Below, in pieces: positions 45,346 to 54,332 of a stretch of DNA of 64,000 bases. The notes under the pieces are model-generated. The model had not been told where the DNA came from. It was given only the letters and a program-made list of their open reading frames with translations, and did not search any database. Location of the stretch: positions 1,240,001-1,304,000 of the forward strand of contig NZ_JNCK01000001.1 in NCBI RefSeq assembly GCF_000731955.1, written 5' to 3'. Source of the stretch: Halomonas zincidurans B6 (GTDB lineage Bacteria > Pseudomonadota > Gammaproteobacteria > Pseudomonadales > Halomonadaceae). Each line of letters begins with the position of its first letter. The stretch's first letter is position 1. The position numbers were made by a program, and so were the translations under genes.

Positions 45346-45726
45346 TTATGGCGTATCGCCGTCATTGCGATCTTCACGGGTATCGACGCCCTTGTCCTCG
45401 ACGAGTTCCTCGTCCTGATAGGAGGTCTGGTCGCCGTCGTTGGCGCCGGTTTCGGAATCGCGATCCTCGATGGCATCGACGCCGTCATCCGACGCCAATT
45501 CATCTTCTTCGCGCATGGTAGCGTTTTCGGCGTTGTTGATATCGGATGATTCCGTGCTCTTTTCGGGCTTCTGCGGTGGCACGTTATGGCCTTCGACCCC
45601 CGCATCGACACCACTGTCCGGAGCGACATCCGAAGATTCCTGAGCCAGCGCGGCGGCCGAAAAAGCCAGCAGCGATGTCAACAGGGCGGAACCCAGAGTC
45701 AATGATAGTCCTTTCACATTTTTCAT
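45346..45726 (-). CDS. Exported three-block GVD-repeat protein, copy C
   Basis: 126 residues. Signal peptide with core ALLTSLLAFSAAA and ALA cleavage before Gln29. Very acidic mature chain with blocks VAPDSGVD at 34-41 (then GHNVPP), LASDDGVD at 77-84 and TSYQDEELVEDKGVD ending at 115. The first block starts at residue 34 in copies B and C and 32 in A, and block spacings are nearly the same (about 43 and 32 residues), so the three are true paralogues. AAGGAGG lies seven bases before the ATG at 45726; the ATG at 45732 is too close to it. It has its own terminator, so copies B and C are probably transcribed separately. Confidence 0.82.
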   Translation of the reverse strand: MKNVKGLSLTLGSALLTSLLAFSAAALAQESSDVAPDSGVDAGVEGHNVPPQKPEKSTESSDINNAENATMREEDELASDDGVDAIEDRDSETGANDGDQTSYQDEELVEDKGVDTREDRNDGDTP

Positions 45727-45957
45727 GGTCATACCTCCTTGCATGGTCATTCCCTGTTTGCGGGTGAAGCGTCTCTCTTTCAACCCGCCTGAAACAGGTT
45801 TGCTATCAAGCGTTAACCTGTACAGAAGCTAGACGCCTGAAGCTGGCCTGTAAAGAATTCGGGTTGCTGTTGCTTTCCCTTCTGGCGGCTACTTCACCCT
45901 TCAAGTCACTGCCAAGTTAGTCAATGAACGATTGCATTTCAAACGATGATCATGCCA
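45727..45957. other. Upstream region of GVD-repeat gene copy C
   Basis: 231 bases between nudE and copy C. On the minus strand TTTACAGG and TGTACAGG words lie about 25 bases apart and could be promoter or operator elements, but no complete sigma70 pair with good spacing is convincing. No gene seen. Confidence 0.3.
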
Positions 45958-46536
45958 TTACCACCAGGACTCGCTCTGGCGTTCGGTGCGCAGTTTCTCG
46001 CGGGCGATGAACAGCGCGGCGATGGCCCGAGCTTCGTGAAAGTCCTCGCGGGCAAGCAGCGCGGGCAACGCATCGATGGCGTGCGTCTCAACCACCAGCG
46101 GTTCGGGTTCGTCGCCGGGCAGACGCTTCTCGTACAGATCGGTGGCGAGCATCACCTGCATGCGGTGGTTCATGTAGTTGGGCGCCAACGACAGTTCGAC
46201 CAGCGGCTCGATGCGTCGCGCGCCCATGCCGCATTCCTCCATGAGTTCGCGGTTGGCGGCGGTGATGATGTCCTCGCCGGGGTCGACCAGGCCCTTGGGC
46301 AGGGTCAGCGCATAGTCGTCGAAACCGGCGGCATACTCGTGGATGAGCAGCACATGATCGGGGTCGGGCATGGCGACGATCATCACCGCGCCGCTGCCGC
46401 TGCCCTTGAGGCGCTCGAAGGTCCGCTCGGCGCCGTTGGCAAAGCGCAATTCGAGGCTTTCGATGGTGAACAGGCGACTGCGCGCGATCTCCTCGCGGCC
46501 GAGGACCTGGGGTTTGTGGAGCGATATTGGCGGCAT
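45958..46536 (-). CDS. nudE: ADP-compounds hydrolase NudE
   Basis: Nudix hydrolase acting on ADP-ribose, NADH, Ap3A and similar. 192 residues from the ATG at 46536, giving the usual start MPPISLHKPQVLGREEIARS; a longer opening to 46656 runs into yrfG. The Nudix box is complete: GLVDPGEDIITAANRELMEE, then CGM. LTLPKG precedes it, as in NudE. Divergent from yrfG with a 70-base gap, an arrangement also seen in other gammaproteobacteria. Confidence 0.92.
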   Translation of the reverse strand: MPPISLHKPQVLGREEIARSRLFTIESLELRFANGAERTFERLKGSGSGAVMIVAMPDPDHVLLIHEYAAGFDDYALTLPKGLVDPGEDIITAANRELMEECGMGARRIEPLVELSLAPNYMNHRMQVMLATDLYEKRLPGDEPEPLVVETHAIDALPALLAREDFHEARAIAALFIAREKLRTERQSESWW

Positions 46537-46606
46537 GGCGGGCGTATCCGTACAATGAAGCTGATCGTGTTCGTCTCTTTTACCACTGCCCCGGAGCCCC
46601 TGGCCA

Positions 46607-47260
46607 ATGCTTGATTGGCGCGATATCGACACCGTGCTGCTGGACATGGACGGCACGCTGCTCGACCTGCACTTCGACAGCCACTTCTGGCTCGAGCACC
46701 TGCCGCGACGTTACGTCGAGCTGCATCATCTCGACCAGGCGACCCAGGACATCCTGCGCGACCGGATCATTCGCGAGCAGGGCACGCTCAACTGGTACAG
46801 CCTGGCCTACTGGCGCCAGGAACTGGGCGTCGATATCGTGGCGCTCAAGCGCGAAGTGCAGCACCTGATCGGCCTGCGCAGCGACGCGCTGGATTTCCTG
46901 ACCTGGCTCAAGCAGCAGCACCCGCGGGTGGTGCTGGCGACCAACGCCGATCGCGAGAGTCTGGCGCTCAAGCTGCCGCTGACCGGTCTCGAGCAGTACC
47001 TGGACGCGATCGTCTCGTCGGCCGATGTCGGCGTGCCCAAGGAGCGTCAGGAGTTCTGGTTCGCGCTGCAGGAGATCGAGCCGTTCGATCCGCAGCGCAC
47101 GCTGTTCATCGACGACAACCCGGCGGTCCTGGAGAGCGCCCGGGAGTTCGGCATTCGCCACCTGCTGGGCATCAAGCAGCCCGACAGCCAGCGACCCGAG
47201 CGCGAACTCGAGGCATTTATCGTCCTCGATCGCTTCGCGACCTTGTTACCCAGCGCCTGA
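46607..47260 (+). CDS. yrfG: HAD-family GMP/IMP nucleotidase YrfG
   Basis: 217-residue haloacid-dehalogenase phosphatase that dephosphorylates purine mononucleotides. Motif I LLDMDGTLLDLHFDSHFW, motif II ATNADRES, Lys in VGVPKERQEFW and motif IV LFIDDNPAVLE. Gene order yrfG-hslR-hslO is the same as in E. coli, which supports the name. Confidence 0.93.
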   Translation: MLDWRDIDTVLLDMDGTLLDLHFDSHFWLEHLPRRYVELHHLDQATQDILRDRIIREQGTLNWYSLAYWRQELGVDIVALKREVQHLIGLRSDALDFLTWLKQQHPRVVLATNADRESLALKLPLTGLEQYLDAIVSSADVGVPKERQEFWFALQEIEPFDPQRTLFIDDNPAVLESAREFGIRHLLGIKQPDSQRPERELEAFIVLDRFATLLPSA

Positions 47261-47301
47261 ATCGCCATTTACCTATTCTCTAACAGGCTATGTAACGGGC
47301 T

Positions 47302-47697
47302 ATGCAACAGGTACGCATCGACAAGTGGCTGTGGGCGGCGCGTTTCTTCAAGACGCGCGGCCTGGCCAAGCAAGCCATCGAGGGCGGCAAGGTCCAGTAC
47401 AACGGCGCCCGGGTGAAGACCAGCAAGATGGTCGAGCCGGGGGCGCTGATCAAGGTGCCTCAAGGCTGGGATTACTGGGAGGTCGAGGTACTGGCGGTCA
47501 GCGACCAGCGCCGCGGCGCCCCCGAGGCCCGCGAGCTCTACCGCGAAACCGCCGACAGCCTGGCCCGCCGCGAGCGCGAGACCGAGAATCGCCGGCTCGC
47601 CAATCAGGCGATGCGTGCGCCGCCCGGACGCCCCGACAAGCGCGAACGTCGCAACATTCAGCGTTTCCAGCGCCAGCGCCCCGTCGAAGACGACTAA
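47302..47697 (+). CDS. hslR: Heat-shock protein 15 (Hsp15) HslR
   Basis: S4-fold RNA-binding protein that rescues nascent-chain-bearing 50S subunits. 131 residues; [28 protein letters not shown] is the S4 domain, followed by a basic C-terminal tail ([17 protein letters not shown]). It lies between yrfG and hslO as usual. Confidence 0.95.
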   Translation: MQQVRIDKWLWAARFFKTRGLAKQAIEGGKVQYNGARVKTSKMVEPGALIKVPQGWDYWEVEVLAVSDQRRGAPEARELYRETADSLARRERETENRRLANQAMRAPPGRPDKRERRNIQRFQRQRPVEDD

Positions 47698-47749
47698 CCC
47701 GCCGTTCCTTTCATGTTCTTGTTCCCGACTCCGAGTGACGACGACAGCG

Positions 47750-48625
47750 ATGACCGACCAGATCCAGCGATTCCTTTTCGATGACACCAATGTGCGCGGC
47801 GAGGTCGCCGGCCTCGAGCGCGCCTACGCCGAAGTGCTCGAGCGCCACGCCTATCCACCGGCAGTGACGCGGCACCTGGGCGAGATGCTCGCCGCCGTGG
47901 CGTTGCTCACCGAGACCGTCAAGCTCGACGGCACGCTGAGCGTCGAGGTCCGCGGCGAGGGCGCCTTGAGCCTGCTGATGGCCGAATCGAATCCCGGCGG
48001 TGAATTGCGCGCGATCGCCCGGCTCGACGAAGACGCAGCGTTGCCGGCCGACGATGCCGACTTCCACGCGCTGGTCGGCGAGGGGCGTATCGTGATCACC
48101 CTCGATCCGCGCGAGGGCAATCGCTATCAGGGCATCGTGGCGATCGAGGAGTCTTCGCTGGCCGGCTGCCTGGAGGCCTACTTCGCGCGCTCCGAGCAGC
48201 TTGCCACGCGGCTGTGGCTGGCGGCCGACGGCCAGCATGCGGCGGGGCTGCTGCTGCAGCAGCTTCCCGACGATCGAAACAGCCGCGACCCGGACGCCTG
48301 GGAGCGCACGGTGCATCTGGCCAGTACCGTCAAGCCCGAGGAATTGCTGCAGCTCGGTCAACGCGAATTGCTGCACCGGCTGTATCACGAAGAGACCGTG
48401 CGCGTGTTCGATCCCAAGCCGTTGCGGTTTGCCTGCAACTGCTCACGCCAGCGCATCGCCCAGGCACTGCTCAATCTGGGCGCCGAGGAGCTGCGCGGGA
48501 TTCTCGACGAGCAGCAGGCCATCGATACCCAATGCCATTTCTGCCATACCCGCCATCACTTCTCGGCGGCGGAGATCGAGTCGCTGATCGAATCGCCGGA
48601 CGCCGGGACGCCGACCTTGCACTGA
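47750..48625 (+). CDS. hslO: Redox-activated chaperone Hsp33 HslO
   Basis: Holdase chaperone switched on by oxidation of its zinc centre. 291 residues from the ATG at 47750. Zinc ligands are visible as CNC ([10 protein letters not shown]) and CHFC ([13 protein letters not shown]) near the C terminus. The N-terminal domain opens [20 protein letters not shown], typical of the family. The upstream extension to 47615 is a shadow of hslR. Confidence 0.96.
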   Translation: MTDQIQRFLFDDTNVRGEVAGLERAYAEVLERHAYPPAVTRHLGEMLAAVALLTETVKLDGTLSVEVRGEGALSLLMAESNPGGELRAIARLDEDAALPADDADFHALVGEGRIVITLDPREGNRYQGIVAIEESSLAGCLEAYFARSEQLATRLWLAADGQHAAGLLLQQLPDDRNSRDPDAWERTVHLASTVKPEELLQLGQRELLHRLYHEETVRVFDPKPLRFACNCSRQRIAQALLNLGAEELRGILDEQQAIDTQCHFCHTRHHFSAAEIESLIESPDAGTPTLH

Positions 48626-48771
48626 TGCGGCGCGGCGTGACGAAGGGGGGCTTTTTGCCATACTGTTTCAGTCTGTGTGCCGGCGAGAGGCGGCAAACGC
48701 CCACGACGGTATTCAGTGAAGCACTTTGGCTAACGAGAGAGAACCGGCCCCCGGCCCAGGACCCATTACCC

Positions 48772-50352
48772 ATGACAAGCAACCAAGCTGCGCCCCGGAC
48801 ATCCAAGGAACAGCGCACCCGACGCCATCTCAACCTGAACGCCGCCGAACTCATCGAACGCGCCATCGTCCGCGGCGAAGGGCGGTTGGCGGACAACGGC
48901 GCGCTGGTTGTCGAGACCGGGGCGCGCACCGGACGTTCCCCGAGCGATCGCTTCATCGTCGACGAGCCCTCCACCGCCGAGCTGATCGACTGGGGCAAGG
49001 TCAACCAGCCGTTCGACGCCGAGCGTTTCGATGCGCTGTGGGAGCGCGTCGAGGACTACCTGGCGGAAGGCGAGAATTACACCGCCGAGCTGCACGTCGG
49101 CGCCGATCCCGAGCATTACCTGCCGATTCGCGTGACCACCGAAACCGCCTGGCACTGCCTGTTCGCCCGCACCCTGTTCGTCCGCCCCGAGGCGTTCAAC
49201 CCCAAGGGCAAGCACGAATGGACGATTCTCAATGCGCCGCACTTCACCTGTGAACCAGAGCGCGACGGGACCCGCTCGGAAGGCGCGGTGATCCTCAACT
49301 TCGCCCGGCGCCGGGTGCTGATCGCCGGGATGCGCTACGCCGGCGAGATGAAGAAGGCGATGTTCTCGGTGCAGAACTTCCTGCTGCCCGAAAAGGACGT
49401 ATTGCCCATGCACTGCAGCGCCAACGTCGGCGAGGATGGCGAGACGACGCTGTTCTTCGGTCTCTCCGGGACCGGCAAGACCACGCTGTCCGCCGACCCC
49501 GCGCGCTATCTGATCGGCGACGACGAGCACGGCTGGGGCGAGGGCACGGTATTCAACATCGAGGGTGGCTGCTACGCCAAATGCATCGATCTTTCCGAGC
49601 GCAACGAGCCGCTCATCTGGCAGGCGATTCGCTTCGGCACGGTGCTCGAGAACGTGGTGCTCGACGCGTGCCGCCATCCCGACTATGCCGACGACAGCCT
49701 GACCCAGAATTCGCGGGCTGCCTATCCGCTCGAGCATATCGCGAAGCGGGTCGCCGCCAATCGCGCCGGCGAGCCCAACGCCATCATCTTTCTCACCTGC
49801 GACATGAGCGGCGTGCTGCCGCCGGTATCGATCCTCTCCAGGGAAGCGGCGGCCTATCACTTCCTGTCGGGCTATACGGCCAAGGTCGGCTCCACCGAAA
49901 TGGGCTCGTCGGCCGGTCTCGAGGCGACCTTCTCGACCTGTTTCGGCGCGCCGTTCTTCCCGCGTCCGGCCCGCGAGTACGCCGATCTGCTGATCAAGCG
50001 TCTCGAGGGCTTCGGCTCGCGCGTCTATCTGGTCAATACCGGCTGGACCGGCGGCAGCCACGGCCAGGGCGGCAGCCGCTTCAGCATCCCCACCACCCGG
50101 GCGGTGATCGGCGCGATTCAGTCCGGCGCGCTCAAGAAGGCCGAGACCCGCATGATCGACGGACTCAACCTGGCGGTGCCGACCCGCGTGCCGGGGGTCG
50201 ATTCGCAACTGCTCGACCCGCGCCAGACCTGGGACGACAAGGAAGCCTACGATGTCCAGCGTCGGGAGCTGGTGGCCAAGTTCGTCGCCAACTTCGCGAA
50301 GTTCGAGGGCATCGACGAGGCGATCGTCGCGGCGGGGCCGACGCTCGACTGA
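48772..50352 (+). CDS. pckA: ATP-dependent phosphoenolpyruvate carboxykinase
   Basis: Gluconeogenic enzyme turning oxaloacetate into phosphoenolpyruvate (EC 4.1.1.49). 526 residues from the ATG at 48772. [16 protein letters not shown] near the N terminus, [13 protein letters not shown]-loop [37 protein letters not shown] (metal site) and NTGWTGG are all present. Not preceded by an obvious RBS; the upstream frame back to 48214 has no PckA-like sequence. Convergent with the next minus-strand gene, with about 70 bases between. Confidence 0.96.
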   Translation: MTSNQAAPRTSKEQRTRRHLNLNAAELIERAIVRGEGRLADNGALVVETGARTGRSPSDRFIVDEPSTAELIDWGKVNQPFDAERFDALWERVEDYLAEGENYTAELHVGADPEHYLPIRVTTETAWHCLFARTLFVRPEAFNPKGKHEWTILNAPHFTCEPERDGTRSEGAVILNFARRRVLIAGMRYAGEMKKAMFSVQNFLLPEKDVLPMHCSANVGEDGETTLFFGLSGTGKTTLSADPARYLIGDDEHGWGEGTVFNIEGGCYAKCIDLSERNEPLIWQAIRFGTVLENVVLDACRHPDYADDSLTQNSRAAYPLEHIAKRVAANRAGEPNAIIFLTCDMSGVLPPVSILSREAAAYHFLSGYTAKVGSTEMGSSAGLEATFSTCFGAPFFPRPAREYADLLIKRLEGFGSRVYLVNTGWTGGSHGQGGSRFSIPTTRAVIGAIQSGALKKAETRMIDGLNLAVPTRVPGVDSQLLDPRQTWDDKEAYDVQRRELVAKFVANFAKFEGIDEAIVAAGPTLD

Positions 50353-50424
50353 GCGTGCAAGCGGTGAACTGCGGACCCGCCTCGCGATCGAAACAGGGAG
50401 CGCATGACCAACATGGGGATCTGG

Positions 50425-51408
50425 TCAGCCATCGACCAGGTGCAGCGGCCGACCGGAGACGAAAGCGCGGATGTTGGCGCCGGCATCGGTCAGGAAGCGT
50501 TCGTAGGTACCGCGGGTCGTCCAGCCCATGTGCGGGGTGATCAGCACATCTTCGCGCGACAGCAGCGGATGGCCGGCGGGCAGCGGCTCGGGGTCGGTGA
50601 CGTCCAGTGCGGCGCCCCGCAGGCGTCCGGCCTGCAGGGCGCCGAGCAGGGCGTGCTGGTCGAGCAGCGCCCCGCGTGCGGTGTTGACGAGCAGCGCCCC
50701 GGGGCGGATCGCGGCAATGCGATTTGCATCGAGGAACCCACGGGTCTCGGGGGTCAGGCGCAGATGCAGGCTGACCACGTCGACGGCCTCGAGCAGCGCC
50801 TCGACGCTGGGCATGGCCTCGACGCCCAACTGCCGGGCCTGGGCCGGCTCCAGCGAACGGCCCCAGGCCTTGATCCGCATGCCCAGCGCCTGGGCGCGCG
50901 GGGCGACGGCCCGGGCGATCGCCCCGAAGCCGACCAGGCCGAGCGTTTGACCGCTCGCCTCGCGGCCCAACTGGCTCGCCCAGTCACCGGCCGCGACGTG
51001 GCGACTGCCGGCGACGATGCGATGGTCGAAGGCCAGCATCAGACCGATGACCAGCTCGGCCACGGCATCGACCGACCCGCCCGGGGTGGTGGCGATGGCG
51101 ATGCCGCGCTGGCGCACCCGCGGTACGTCGACGTGGTTGAGGCCGGTGCCCGTCTGTGCCACCAGTTCGAGTTCCGGGGCGGCCTCGAGGAAGCGCTGGT
51201 CGATCGCCGAGCGTTCGCGCAGGGTGACCACGATACGGGCCTGGCGCAGCGCACTCTGTAACGCCGGGCCCTCCAGACGCCGACGATGGACGGTGAGGGG
51301 AAAATCGCGCTGTAACGCAGCGACCGCCGGCGACCGGGCGCAGACGTCGTCGAAGTCGTCGAGGATCACGATCGGCCAGTCGGGGTGCCGGGGAGCGTGC
51401 TGGGTCAT
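50425..51408 (-). CDS. D-isomer-specific 2-hydroxyacid dehydrogenase
   Basis: 327-residue NAD-dependent oxidoreductase. Rossmann motif LGLVGFGAIARAVAPRAQAL, substrate/NAD contact VNTARGALLDQ (catalytic Arg is earlier, near LRLTPETRGFL), DVTDPEPLPAGHPL with Glu, and LITPHMGW with the catalytic His. TGTGLNHVDVPRVRQRGI is typical of the family. AAGGAGA precedes the start. Last gene of a four-gene minus-strand operon, 25 bases after the MFS gene. Likely interconverts a 2-hydroxy and a 2-keto acid in the same pathway; substrate unknown. Confidence 0.88.
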   Translation of the reverse strand: MTQHAPRHPDWPIVILDDFDDVCARSPAVAALQRDFPLTVHRRRLEGPALQSALRQARIVVTLRERSAIDQRFLEAAPELELVAQTGTGLNHVDVPRVRQRGIAIATTPGGSVDAVAELVIGLMLAFDHRIVAGSRHVAAGDWASQLGREASGQTLGLVGFGAIARAVAPRAQALGMRIKAWGRSLEPAQARQLGVEAMPSVEALLEAVDVVSLHLRLTPETRGFLDANRIAAIRPGALLVNTARGALLDQHALLGALQAGRLRGAALDVTDPEPLPAGHPLLSREDVLITPHMGWTTRGTYERFLTDAGANIRAFVSGRPLHLVDG

Positions 51409-51433
51409 TCGGTTCTCCTTCGTCGGGTGGGCA

Positions 51434-52648
51434 TTACGCGGCTTCGCGCTCGGCGCGGTCGAAGCCGGGGGCCAGGCGGATCACCACTGTCAGCAGACAA
51501 AGCAGTATCGCGCCGCAGAGCAAAAAGGCCAGCGTGAATCCCAGCCATTCGGCGATGAACCCCAGCAGCAGGGGCGCCAGGACCTGGGCGCCACGATTGC
51601 CCATCAGCCGCATACCCAACGCGCTGGCGCGCTGCTCGGCGGAGACGTGCTCGGCCAGCACCACCATCGACAACGGTTGCGAGATGCCGGATCCCAGCCC
51701 GACCAGCACGGCGTAGAAGGCTAGCAAGCCGATGCTATCGGTGGCGCCGGTCCACATCATGCCCAGGGCGACGGCCGCCACCGAAGCGATCATCGTCCGG
51801 GAGCGGCCACCCAGGGCTTGAATGACACCGGGCATGAACGGACGGATCAGCATCGCACACAGCGCGCGCAGGCTGATCAGCACACCGATCGCGGTCGCCG
51901 ACAGAGCGATGCTCTCGAGGTAGACGGGGAGAAAGACGGCATGGGCGGCGAGGGCGAAGAGGACCGCGACGGTCACCGCGATCGACATCTTGACGCCGAT
52001 ATTGGCGCGCAGTAATGAAGCCTGGGCGCGATAGCCGAGCAAGGCCCGGGGCGCCACGTGGCCCTTGCGCGAGTCGCCGACGAACAGCAGCGAGGTGGTC
52101 ACGGCGATCAGCGGTAGCGTGCCGATCACCATGATCACGCTGGCCATCGGCTGGGTATCGATCAGCCGCCCGGCGAGCAACGGTCCGATGAGTTGGCCCC
52201 CAGACAGGCACATGGTGTACCAGCCGAAATAGCGCTCGAGCTGTCGTCCGCGTCCCAGCGAGGCGACGATCGACTGCGCCGCGATCACCATCACCACATG
52301 CGCTATGCCGATCACCAACTGAGTGGCGAGCAGGCCGACGAGACCCGGAACCGCTAGCGTCAGCCAGGGCCCGGCGAACATGCCGCAGGCGCCCAGCAGG
52401 GTGACCTTCTGGGCGCCGACGCGAGTTACCACGCCGCCGAGGGGAATCGCCAACAGCAGCGGCAACAGGTAGGGCGCCGAGAGCACCAGCCCGACCATCG
52501 CCGGGCTGGCGCCCATGTCCAGCGCGCGCAATGGCACCGCCAGCAGCAGCATGGTCTGGGCGACGAAGACGCTGGTCAGGCCGATGCATACCAGCACCAG
52601 GTTGCGGATCGCCGCGGCGTCGGGCTTGCCGGTCGGAGCTTCTGGCAT
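51434..52648 (-). CDS. MFS transporter
   Basis: 404 residues, about 12 membrane helices. The N-terminal half has the MFS A-like loop GGVVTRVGAQKVTLLG after helix 2, and a matching loop (IQALGGRSRTMIA) after helix 8. Overlap-free spacing of 7 bases from the TPP enzyme gene and 25 from the dehydrogenase gene indicates co-transcription. Probably moves a substrate or product of the island; direction and substrate unknown. Confidence 0.85.
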   Translation of the reverse strand: MPEAPTGKPDAAAIRNLVLVCIGLTSVFVAQTMLLLAVPLRALDMGASPAMVGLVLSAPYLLPLLLAIPLGGVVTRVGAQKVTLLGACGMFAGPWLTLAVPGLVGLLATQLVIGIAHVVMVIAAQSIVASLGRGRQLERYFGWYTMCLSGGQLIGPLLAGRLIDTQPMASVIMVIGTLPLIAVTTSLLFVGDSRKGHVAPRALLGYRAQASLLRANIGVKMSIAVTVAVLFALAAHAVFLPVYLESIALSATAIGVLISLRALCAMLIRPFMPGVIQALGGRSRTMIASVAAVALGMMWTGATDSIGLLAFYAVLVGLGSGISQPLSMVVLAEHVSAEQRASALGMRLMGNRGAQVLAPLLLGFIAEWLGFTLAFLLCGAILLCLLTVVIRLAPGFDRAEREAA

Positions 52649-52655
52649 GCCGGCT

Positions 52656-54296
52656 TCAGGCCTTGAAGAGCACGGGAGCCAGGTGATCCTGGTCGATCAT
52701 CACGTCGACCACCGCCGGGCCTTCGGCGGCAAAGGCGCGCTGCATGGCGGCCTCGAGATCGCCGGGTCGGGTCACCGTCTCGCCGTGCGCGCCGAACACC
52801 CGGGCCAGTTCGCCGAAGTCCGGGTTGCGGTAGTCGACCGCGAAGTGCCGGCCGCCGTAATGGGCATTCTGGAAGGCACGTTCGTTGCCCAGCCCCTGGT
52901 CATTGAAGACCACCGCGACCAGCTTGATCTTCTCGCGCACGGCGGTTTCCAGCTCGCCGATATTGCACATGAAGCCCATGTCGCCCTGGACCGCCAGCAC
53001 CGGCACGTCGGGGCGGGCCAGCGCCGCGCCGATGGCAGTGGGAAAGCCGGCGCCCACCGCGGCCCAGTTGTCGATGAATTGGTAGGTGTCCGGGGCGTGA
53101 CTGACGAAGTGCATGCGCGCATGCTTGCCGGCATTGCCGGCGTCGACCACCATGATCCCGCCCTTGGGCAGGGTGCGGCGCAACACGTCGGCGACGAACG
53201 GCGGCTGGATGGGCTCGGCCTCGGCGTCGATCAGCCCCTGGCGCTGGGCTTCCCACTGCGCGACTTCCGCACCGACGTCGAGCCACGCCCAGCGGCGCTC
53301 GGCGAGGCGCAGGGTGAGCCCGGCGAGCAGGCTCGGCGTCGCGCCGACGGCGGCCACGTCGACCGGGAATACCGTGCCGATGGGGTCGTCGCTGGCCGCG
53401 TGATGGATCAAGGTGGCGTCGGCCTGGATCAGGCCGTGCTTGAAGGTCGTCGAGAACAGATCCATGCGCGCGCCCACGGCGAGCACCAGGTCGGCTTGCT
53501 TGACGGCACGGTTGGCGCTTTCCCAGCCGTTGCGGCCCAGCGGCCCCAGCGCCAGCGGATGCGCCGTGGGGAACGCATCGGGGCTGAACTGCAGCGGTGC
53601 GACCGGAATGCCGTGACGCTCGGCGAAGGCGATGAGCGCGTCGCTGGACCGCTCGCGGAGCACTCCGCCGCCGGCCAGGATCACCGGGCGCTCGGCGCGT
53701 GCGAGCCGCGCGACGATCTCGTCGAGCACGCCGGCGTCCACGCTGGGCAGCGTGGTGGCGCGGTATTGCGCCGGCTGCCACGCCTCCTGCTCGACCTCCT
53801 GCAGATAGATGTCCGACGGCGCCTCGAGGTGCACCGGGCCGGGCGGTTCGCTCAGCGCCACGCGGAACGCCTTGCGCAACGCCTCCTGGGCCTTTTCGGG
53901 GTCACTGATCGAATAGGCCCATTTGGTAATGGGCTTGAAGAAACTGATCTGATCCATCTCCTGGCTGGCGTCCTTCTCGCGCAGCCAGGCCTCCTGCAGG
54001 CCATTGATGCCGATGATCGGTACGTTGCCGCGAAAGGCCGCACCGAACGGTGTCGCCATGTTGGTGACGCCGGGGCCCTCGGTGGCGGTCACCACCGCCG
54101 GGCGCTGTCCGGCTCGGGCATAGCCGTAAGCCATGAAAGCCGCGCCCTGTTCATGGCGGGTGAGGATGAAACGGATGTCCGGCGTGTCGCGCAGCACGTC
54201 GAGTAGCGGCAGGTTCTGGGTGCCGGGAATGCCGAAGATATGGGTGATGCCTTCGCGGCGAAGGCCTTCGATCAGGGTGTGGGCAACCGAGGGCAT
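52656..54296 (-). CDS. Thiamine-diphosphate-dependent enzyme of the acetolactate-synthase/decarboxylase superfamily
   Basis: 546 residues in PYR-central-PP order. The PYR domain has GIPGTQNLPLLDVL and the conserved Glu in LTRHEQGAAFMAYGYARA; the PP domain has VQGDMGFMCNIGELETA, where GDM replaces the standard GDG of the TPP/Mg motif, and VVFNDQGLGNERAFQ. It most resembles the IlvB-like group that includes 2-keto acid decarboxylases and carboligases. AGGAG precedes the ATG. Next to a dehydrogenase, an SDR and (divergently) an aldehyde dehydrogenase, so a decarboxylase making an aldehyde is the preferred inference. Confidence 0.8.
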   Translation of the reverse strand: MPSVAHTLIEGLRREGITHIFGIPGTQNLPLLDVLRDTPDIRFILTRHEQGAAFMAYGYARAGQRPAVVTATEGPGVTNMATPFGAAFRGNVPIIGINGLQEAWLREKDASQEMDQISFFKPITKWAYSISDPEKAQEALRKAFRVALSEPPGPVHLEAPSDIYLQEVEQEAWQPAQYRATTLPSVDAGVLDEIVARLARAERPVILAGGGVLRERSSDALIAFAERHGIPVAPLQFSPDAFPTAHPLALGPLGRNGWESANRAVKQADLVLAVGARMDLFSTTFKHGLIQADATLIHHAASDDPIGTVFPVDVAAVGATPSLLAGLTLRLAERRWAWLDVGAEVAQWEAQRQGLIDAEAEPIQPPFVADVLRRTLPKGGIMVVDAGNAGKHARMHFVSHAPDTYQFIDNWAAVGAGFPTAIGAALARPDVPVLAVQGDMGFMCNIGELETAVREKIKLVAVVFNDQGLGNERAFQNAHYGGRHFAVDYRNPDFGELARVFGAHGETVTRPGDLEAAMQRAFAAEGPAVVDVMIDQDHLAPVLFKA

Positions 54297-54332
54297 GGCA
54301 AGCTCCTGACTTTGTTGTTCGGATCGAGACGA

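Noticed and set aside
50353..50424. Possible terminator between convergent pckA and the dehydrogenase gene
   Set aside because: No stem longer than a few bases was found.
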